This document shows, in pieces, positions 61,350 to 64,000 of a stretch of DNA of 64,000 bases. The stretch covers positions 17,511-81,510 of the IMG/VR virus record IMGVR_UViG_3300009068_000029; one strand, written 5' to 3'. The position numbers and the translations under genes were made by a program. This DNA comes from a virus. The notes below the pieces were generated by a model. That model saw only the letters and a program-made list of their open reading frames with translations. It did no database searches and had not been told where the DNA came from. Numbering within the stretch: the first letter of the stretch is position 1; every line of letters begins with the position of its first letter.

Positions 61350-61820
61350 TTACTTTGCTTGTCCTAGTGTTTGTATATAAGAGTCAATGATTCTAGAAAC
61401 AGCTTCAGGCTTTTCATCAGCTTTGAATTTAACTTTAATCTTAGCCATTCCTGAAGAAGTAGGATTAACCCCTGAGTCTACTTCAATTCCTTTTATATTG
61501 TGTTCATACCCCTTCTTCTTAAATAGTCCCAGTAGAGACCGCTTAAGGGTAGATACTTTCTTCTCATCATCTCCAAAGATTAGTCTAGCTTCAAACTCTA
61601 TATCTAACTCATCTAATCCAATAGAAGAGTGATCTGCTAGAATGTACAGAGGTACTAGTAACTCCTTTTCCCCAATCATAAACTTTGTAATAATGGGAGT
61701 ACCATCTGGATTAAAATAATTCAATAGAGAATTAATGTGTTGTCTTTCACTAATACTCTGAGAAACCATAGCGGCCTCTAATAGACCGCCAACTAGTTCC
61801 TCAATGTTTAATCTTGCCAT
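61350..61820 (-). CDS. DUF2589-type protein, second copy, 156 aa
   Basis: 156 residues. N-terminal helix (LNIEELVGGLLEAAMVSQ), a strand set with KELLVPLYILADHSSIGLDE and IEFEARLIFG, and an ending AKIKVKFKADEKPEAVSRII. This is the usual build of the DUF2589 family, whose genes often sit in tandem. The 196 aa gene upstream is a partner. Function of the family is not known to me. It is followed by a membrane coiled-coil gene and preceded by an endolysin-like gene, so a role at the envelope is possible. Confidence 0.6.
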   Translation of the reverse strand: MARLNIEELVGGLLEAAMVSQSISERQHINSLLNYFNPDGTPIITKFMIGEKELLVPLYILADHSSIGLDELDIEFEARLIFGDDEKKVSTLKRSLLGLFKKKGYEHNIKGIEVDSGVNPTSSGMAKIKVKFKADEKPEAVSRIIDSYIQTLGQAK

Positions 61821-61846
61821 ACAGCAAAGTTAGTTAAATTTTTTGA

Positions 61847-62437
61847 TTAATCCTTCTTAGTCAAAGGAACCAAAGATGGCTCTAACATTGCTGTAAGAAA
61901 ATCAGATAATTTAAGCATGCCTTCTGTTGGAGGCAATTGTTCTGCATGAACTTTTACTTCATACTTAGCTGAGTTATCACTCTGCCTAGTGTTCTCTTTG
62001 TGAGCACTTACACTACCACTTACTTTAGCGTTAAAACTCATACCCCACCAGCTACCACCTGCAGATACTTCATATCCTGTCTGAGAATCATTAGAATCTT
62101 TAGACATGTCTGAAGTTTTTACTTCCATAGTGAAATTGATGTCAGCAGAAGTAATTGCCAAAGAAGGCAACGGAACCAAAGGAAGCATAGGAACTTTACT
62201 GTAAACAGTTTTAAGTTCTTGAACTCCTGTCTCTCCATCTGTGAATACACGTTGCATCTCTACGTCAAGTGAGCGTGCAACATTAGCATCACCTTTTTTC
62301 TCAAAAGCTACCTCAGAGATGTATCTCCAAGTTACTTCATTTAATTTAGCTTGTCCTTTTGCCATTCCGACAATAGGGCTTAGAATGAGTTCTTCGATAG
62401 GAAGTCCTCTGAATTGATCTGCGATTGAATCTGCCAT
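61847..62437 (-). CDS. DUF2589-type protein, first copy, 196 aa
   Basis: 196 residues. N-terminal helical part (ADQFRGLPIEELILSPIVGM), then beta-rich: KVPMLPLVPLPSLAITSADI, ending SAKYEVKVHAEQLPPTEGML. The VPLLxLVPIPSL and VHAEQxPxPEGL motifs are the core of DUF2589. Paired with a second, shorter member 26 nt downstream. It is a non-canonical cargo for a crAss-like phage lysis region. Whether it acts on the host envelope or in the virion is unknown. Confidence 0.7.
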   Translation of the reverse strand: MADSIADQFRGLPIEELILSPIVGMAKGQAKLNEVTWRYISEVAFEKKGDANVARSLDVEMQRVFTDGETGVQELKTVYSKVPMLPLVPLPSLAITSADINFTMEVKTSDMSKDSNDSQTGYEVSAGGSWWGMSFNAKVSGSVSAHKENTRQSDNSAKYEVKVHAEQLPPTEGMLKLSDFLTAMLEPSLVPLTKKD

Positions 62438-62464
62438 AATTTATATATTAGTTTGTGTTGTTTT

Positions 62465-62668
62465 TTATTTGAATTTAACTGTGCCTGCATATGAACTCTT
62501 AACACTCTCTATCTCTTTAATTGCAGAGTAAAAGGAAGTTTTTATTTCCTCATTTATTGTGAAGTTAAAAACAGTGTTGCAGTGTGGGCATCCTGACTTA
62601 GGATTCTTTAAGATAAACTTTAAGTCTAAGCCTAGGGGTTCTTTACACATTGGACAAGGTAGAGCCAT
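62465..62668 (-). CDS. Zinc-ribbon protein, 67 aa
   Basis: Start set at ATG 62668 (MALPCPMCKEPLG); the in-frame start at 62725 would overlap the endolysin gene end and add a hydrophobic leader. Two CxxC pairs (C5/C8 and C27/C30) form a typical zinc ribbon, followed by a beta segment and a helix. Small zinc ribbons bind nucleic acids or proteins. The location between endolysin and DUF2589 gene gives no clear function. Confidence 0.65.
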   Translation of the reverse strand: MALPCPMCKEPLGLDLKFILKNPKSGCPHCNTVFNFTINEEIKTSFYSAIKEIESVKSSYAGTVKFK

Positions 62669-62675
62669 AGTAATT

Positions 62676-63263
62676 TTATATAATGTCCTTAGACTCAATA
62701 AGAGTGTATGTAAAAGAATTAGCACTCAATGATGCAGCTTTCTTACAAATAGCCAAAAACTTATCAAAGTCAGCAGACTTCTTAAATACTTGGCAACCTT
62801 CTGACCAGTTCTCAACATAGGTAGAATCTGCGCCCGCTTTATGAATATTAATACCATACAAACCTTCTGTAATTTTAGTCTCATCGTACACCATATCTTT
62901 ATTGGCATCACGATAAACTTTAACATTAGCTTTCTGTTTTAAAGCTTCGTATTTTCCTTGGTGTAATCCAATAGCATGTGAGCCAGGGTATTGACCAGGT
63001 ACTAAACGTGCAACACCTCCAGCATTATGGAATTCTTTAACTCCTTTAGTTCCTGGATCTGTTGTTGCAGGCCAAATAAGAAATTTCCATACAGCACCTT
63101 CTTTATAACTTAAAGTCAACCAATCATCAAATACATTGGTTACTTTTTTTCCTGGTGCACTGTTACGGATTCCAATGATATTAACATTGAATTCTCCGTT
63201 CTCAAAGTACTTGTAGCCTTTAGCTTTAACAGCAGCTTCAATTTGTTCTCTAGTGTAACTCAT
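62676..63263 (-). CDS. L,D-transpeptidase-like (YkuD-type) protein, endolysin candidate
   Basis: 195 residues. The second half has GLYGINIHKAG (H141) and ENWSEGCQVF (S154, C157), the H...SxGC catalytic pattern of L,D-transpeptidase/YkuD-like enzymes. Before it, LVPGQYPGSHAIGLHQG (H96, H101) may belong to the same site. Similar proteins act as phage lysins that cut or exchange peptide cross-links. No signal peptide, so export would need holin action. It belongs to the operon with small membrane proteins upstream. An alternative is a virion-associated peptidoglycan enzyme. Confidence 0.65.
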   Translation of the reverse strand: MSYTREQIEAAVKAKGYKYFENGEFNVNIIGIRNSAPGKKVTNVFDDWLTLSYKEGAVWKFLIWPATTDPGTKGVKEFHNAGGVARLVPGQYPGSHAIGLHQGKYEALKQKANVKVYRDANKDMVYDETKITEGLYGINIHKAGADSTYVENWSEGCQVFKKSADFDKFLAICKKAASLSANSFTYTLIESKDII

Positions 63264-63307
63264 AATTAGTTGATTTATTTAGTTTATAGTTTATAGTTTA
63301 TAGTAAA

Positions 63308-63556
63308 TTACTCTTCACTCTTATTATTATGCTTCCGCAGAATTTTCTCAACAGCAGTTAAAGAAAGACAACCAAAAGCCAATAAAGAAACTGCCTGTAT
63401 TAAAGGAACAGAGGGAGCAAAGTGTTCTTCAGTAAAAGAATTAGCGTACAATGTAGCGCATAATGTTAGTGTGCAGATTAAACCACATAGACGTTTCATA
63501 GAAACAGAACCTTTTTCATCCTTGAAAAGTTCTCCAATAAAGTTTATTATTTTCAT
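63308..63556 (-). CDS. Holin-like protein with two membrane segments, 82 aa
   Basis: 82 residues with an amphipathic start, two membrane segments (about 23-40, LCGLICTLTLCATLYANSF; and 51-68, LIQAVSLLAFGCLSLTAVE) and a basic end (KILRKHNNKSEE): the class II holin build. Overlaps the 40 aa gene by 4 nt (ATGA). Placed directly before the L,D-transpeptidase-like gene, so it could be the partner holin; a second candidate holin is at 5088-5525. Confidence 0.65.
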   Translation of the reverse strand: MKIINFIGELFKDEKGSVSMKRLCGLICTLTLCATLYANSFTEEHFAPSVPLIQAVSLLAFGCLSLTAVEKILRKHNNKSEE

Positions 63557-63675
63557 GACTTTGTTTTTTTGTTTTTTAAAAATTTAATAATGTCTTCTAT
63601 AATCCACTTAGAAAGTAGAGCAGTGAGAAAAACAGTTAAACTCACCAATAGAGTGATATCTGAGAAAACGTTCAA
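63553..63675 (-). CDS. Small single-pass membrane protein, 40 aa (TTG start)
   Basis: The frame between an upstream stop and the holin gene starts only at TTG 63675: a 40-residue peptide with one membrane segment (ITLLVSLTVFLTALLSKW) and a basic tail (FLKNKKTKS). The stop overlaps the holin start (ATGA), which supports a real, coupled gene. It may be an antiholin or accessory membrane protein. Non-ATG start and short length lower the certainty. Confidence 0.4.
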   Translation of the reverse strand: MNVFSDITLLVSLTVFLTALLSKWIIEDIIKFLKNKKTKS

Positions 63676-63730
63676 AGCAACTTCGGACTTTCATATATAA
63701 TACTTAAGGTGAGAAAAGGTTGGTTATGGG

Positions 63731-63760
63731 CAAAGATAAAACTTTAAAAAAATAAGTCAA
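63731..63760 (-). promoter_or_regulatory. Bacteroidota-type promoter for right-hand operon
   Basis: TTGAC (TTG = 63760-63758), 19 nt, TATCTTTG (63738-63731). It drives the 40 aa, holin-like, endolysin and DUF2589 genes. A terminator for the next gene upstream lies 17 nt away at 63777-63806. Confidence 0.8.
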
Positions 63761-63776
63761 CTACTTAACTATTAAA

Positions 63777-63806
63777 CAAAAAACCCCCAGATTTCTCTGA
63801 GGGTTT
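63777..63806 (-). terminator. Intrinsic terminator of the gene at the right edge
   Basis: Leftward AAACCC-T-CAGA-GAAA-TCTG-G-GGGTTT with one mismatch, followed by TTTGTTTAAT. It ends the gene at 63835-64000 and isolates the promoter at 63731. Confidence 0.75.
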
Positions 63807-63834
63807 CTTTTAAACTAATAGTTTAACAAATTAC

Positions 63835-64000
63835 TTAAATTACTTCTGCCTGAGTAAAGGGAACTACAGGAGTTTCATCAGCAGGTACTTCAGCAGGGAT
63901 GTGCTCAAATGAATCCAAGTTGATTTGACCTTTACCGTAGTTAGCTTCAATAGATTGGAAGAACTCATTCTGTTCTTTTACTACTTCTGCCATTGCTTCT
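63835..64000 (-). CDS. Unknown protein, partial or 52 aa
   Basis: The frame is open from the window edge to the TAA at 63835. If the ATG at 63993 is the start, the protein has 52 residues (AEVVKEQNEFFQSIEANYGK start, acidic Pro-rich end). If the frame runs on past 64000, this is only the C-terminal part. Acidic, no motif recognised. It has its own terminator. Confidence 0.5.
   Translation of the reverse strand, partial: EAMAEVVKEQNEFFQSIEANYGKGQINLDSFEHIPAEVPADETPVVPFTQAEVI

Noticed and set aside
61825-61832. TAACTTTG as a promoter before the second DUF2589 gene
   Set aside because: Matches TAnnTTTG, but no TTG stands at N19 or N20, and it would give a leaderless start inside a tightly packed operon.
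1-64000. CRISPR arrays, integrase, transposase or retroelement
   Set aside because: No direct-repeat array with spacers, no inverted-repeat-flanked element and no such protein motifs were found.

Overview
The window is most simply read as about two thirds or less of the genome of a tailed, podovirus-like dsDNA phage of the crAss-like group (order Crassvirales) infecting a member of the Bacteroidota. This call rests on gene order and protein content: TerL, portal, an acidic head protein, HK97-type major capsid protein, ring/adaptor proteins, a P22 gp10-like tail (muzzle) protein, and three giant virion-cargo-type proteins. One of the giants carries the DxDxD catalytic motif of the crAss-like virion RNA polymerase. 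The DNA is AT-rich. Promoters match the Bacteroidota consensus (TTG-N19-TAnnTTTG), and most genes lack a Shine-Dalgarno sequence. Both window ends cut through or abut genes, so the genome continues on both sides. No integrase, IS element, tRNA or CRISPR array was seen.

Layout. 1-2868 (+ strand): tail of an early/metabolic operon with the end of a dATP/dGTP diphosphohydrolase-like gene, two PD-(D/E)XK nuclease-like proteins, a GroES-like co-chaperonin and unknowns. It closes at a strong bidirectional terminator (2909-2937). 2947-5854 (- strand): a leftward operon with a fibre/decoration-like protein, a holin, two overlapping spanin-like membrane proteins, a metallophosphoesterase and a small unknown. 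5947-34147 (-): the giant cargo block of 1932, 3853 and 2196 aa proteins followed upstream by 573 and 802 aa partners. The 3853 aa protein has an HExxH zincin motif (H204) and the RNA polymerase DFDID motif (D1770-D1774); the 1932 aa protein has a second HExxH (H281). 34252-36675 (-): small very basic proteins, one with a DUF6321-like C-terminus and one with a peptidoglycan-binding-like motif, plus a ferritin-like four-helix protein. 36694-43776 (-): muzzle protein, ring/tail proteins and an IHF-like protein. 43937-53494 (-): fibres, Cys-rich small proteins, an auxiliary protein, an adaptor, MCP and the acidic pre-capsid protein. 53631-59925 (-): portal, TerL, TerS candidates, a zinc protein, an IHF-like protein and a winged-helix protein. 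60098-60783 (+): a one-gene island with a strong Shine-Dalgarno and a structured-looking 388-nt tail. 60784-63675 (-): a second membrane/lysis-type operon with a tandem DUF2589 pair, an L,D-transpeptidase-like endolysin candidate and small membrane proteins. 63835-64000 (-): the edge of another gene.

How it fits together. Most of the window is one virion-building and lysis programme read leftward from several host-type promoters. At least five have both boxes exactly at N19 spacing, and two weaker ones sit in front of giant genes. Stem-loops after the capsid, auxiliary, small-fibre and portal genes probably set relative expression. The giant proteins are expected to be packaged in the capsid and ejected with DNA, with the RNA polymerase starting early transcription of + strand genes. 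The two zincin motifs suggest proteolytic processing of cargo. The most unusual items are the size and multi-domain build of the polymerase protein, the DUF2589 pair next to an endolysin, the AACCAAACC leader motif in place of Shine-Dalgarno sites, the promoter buried in a terminator at 34211-34259, and the structured region at 60396-60783.
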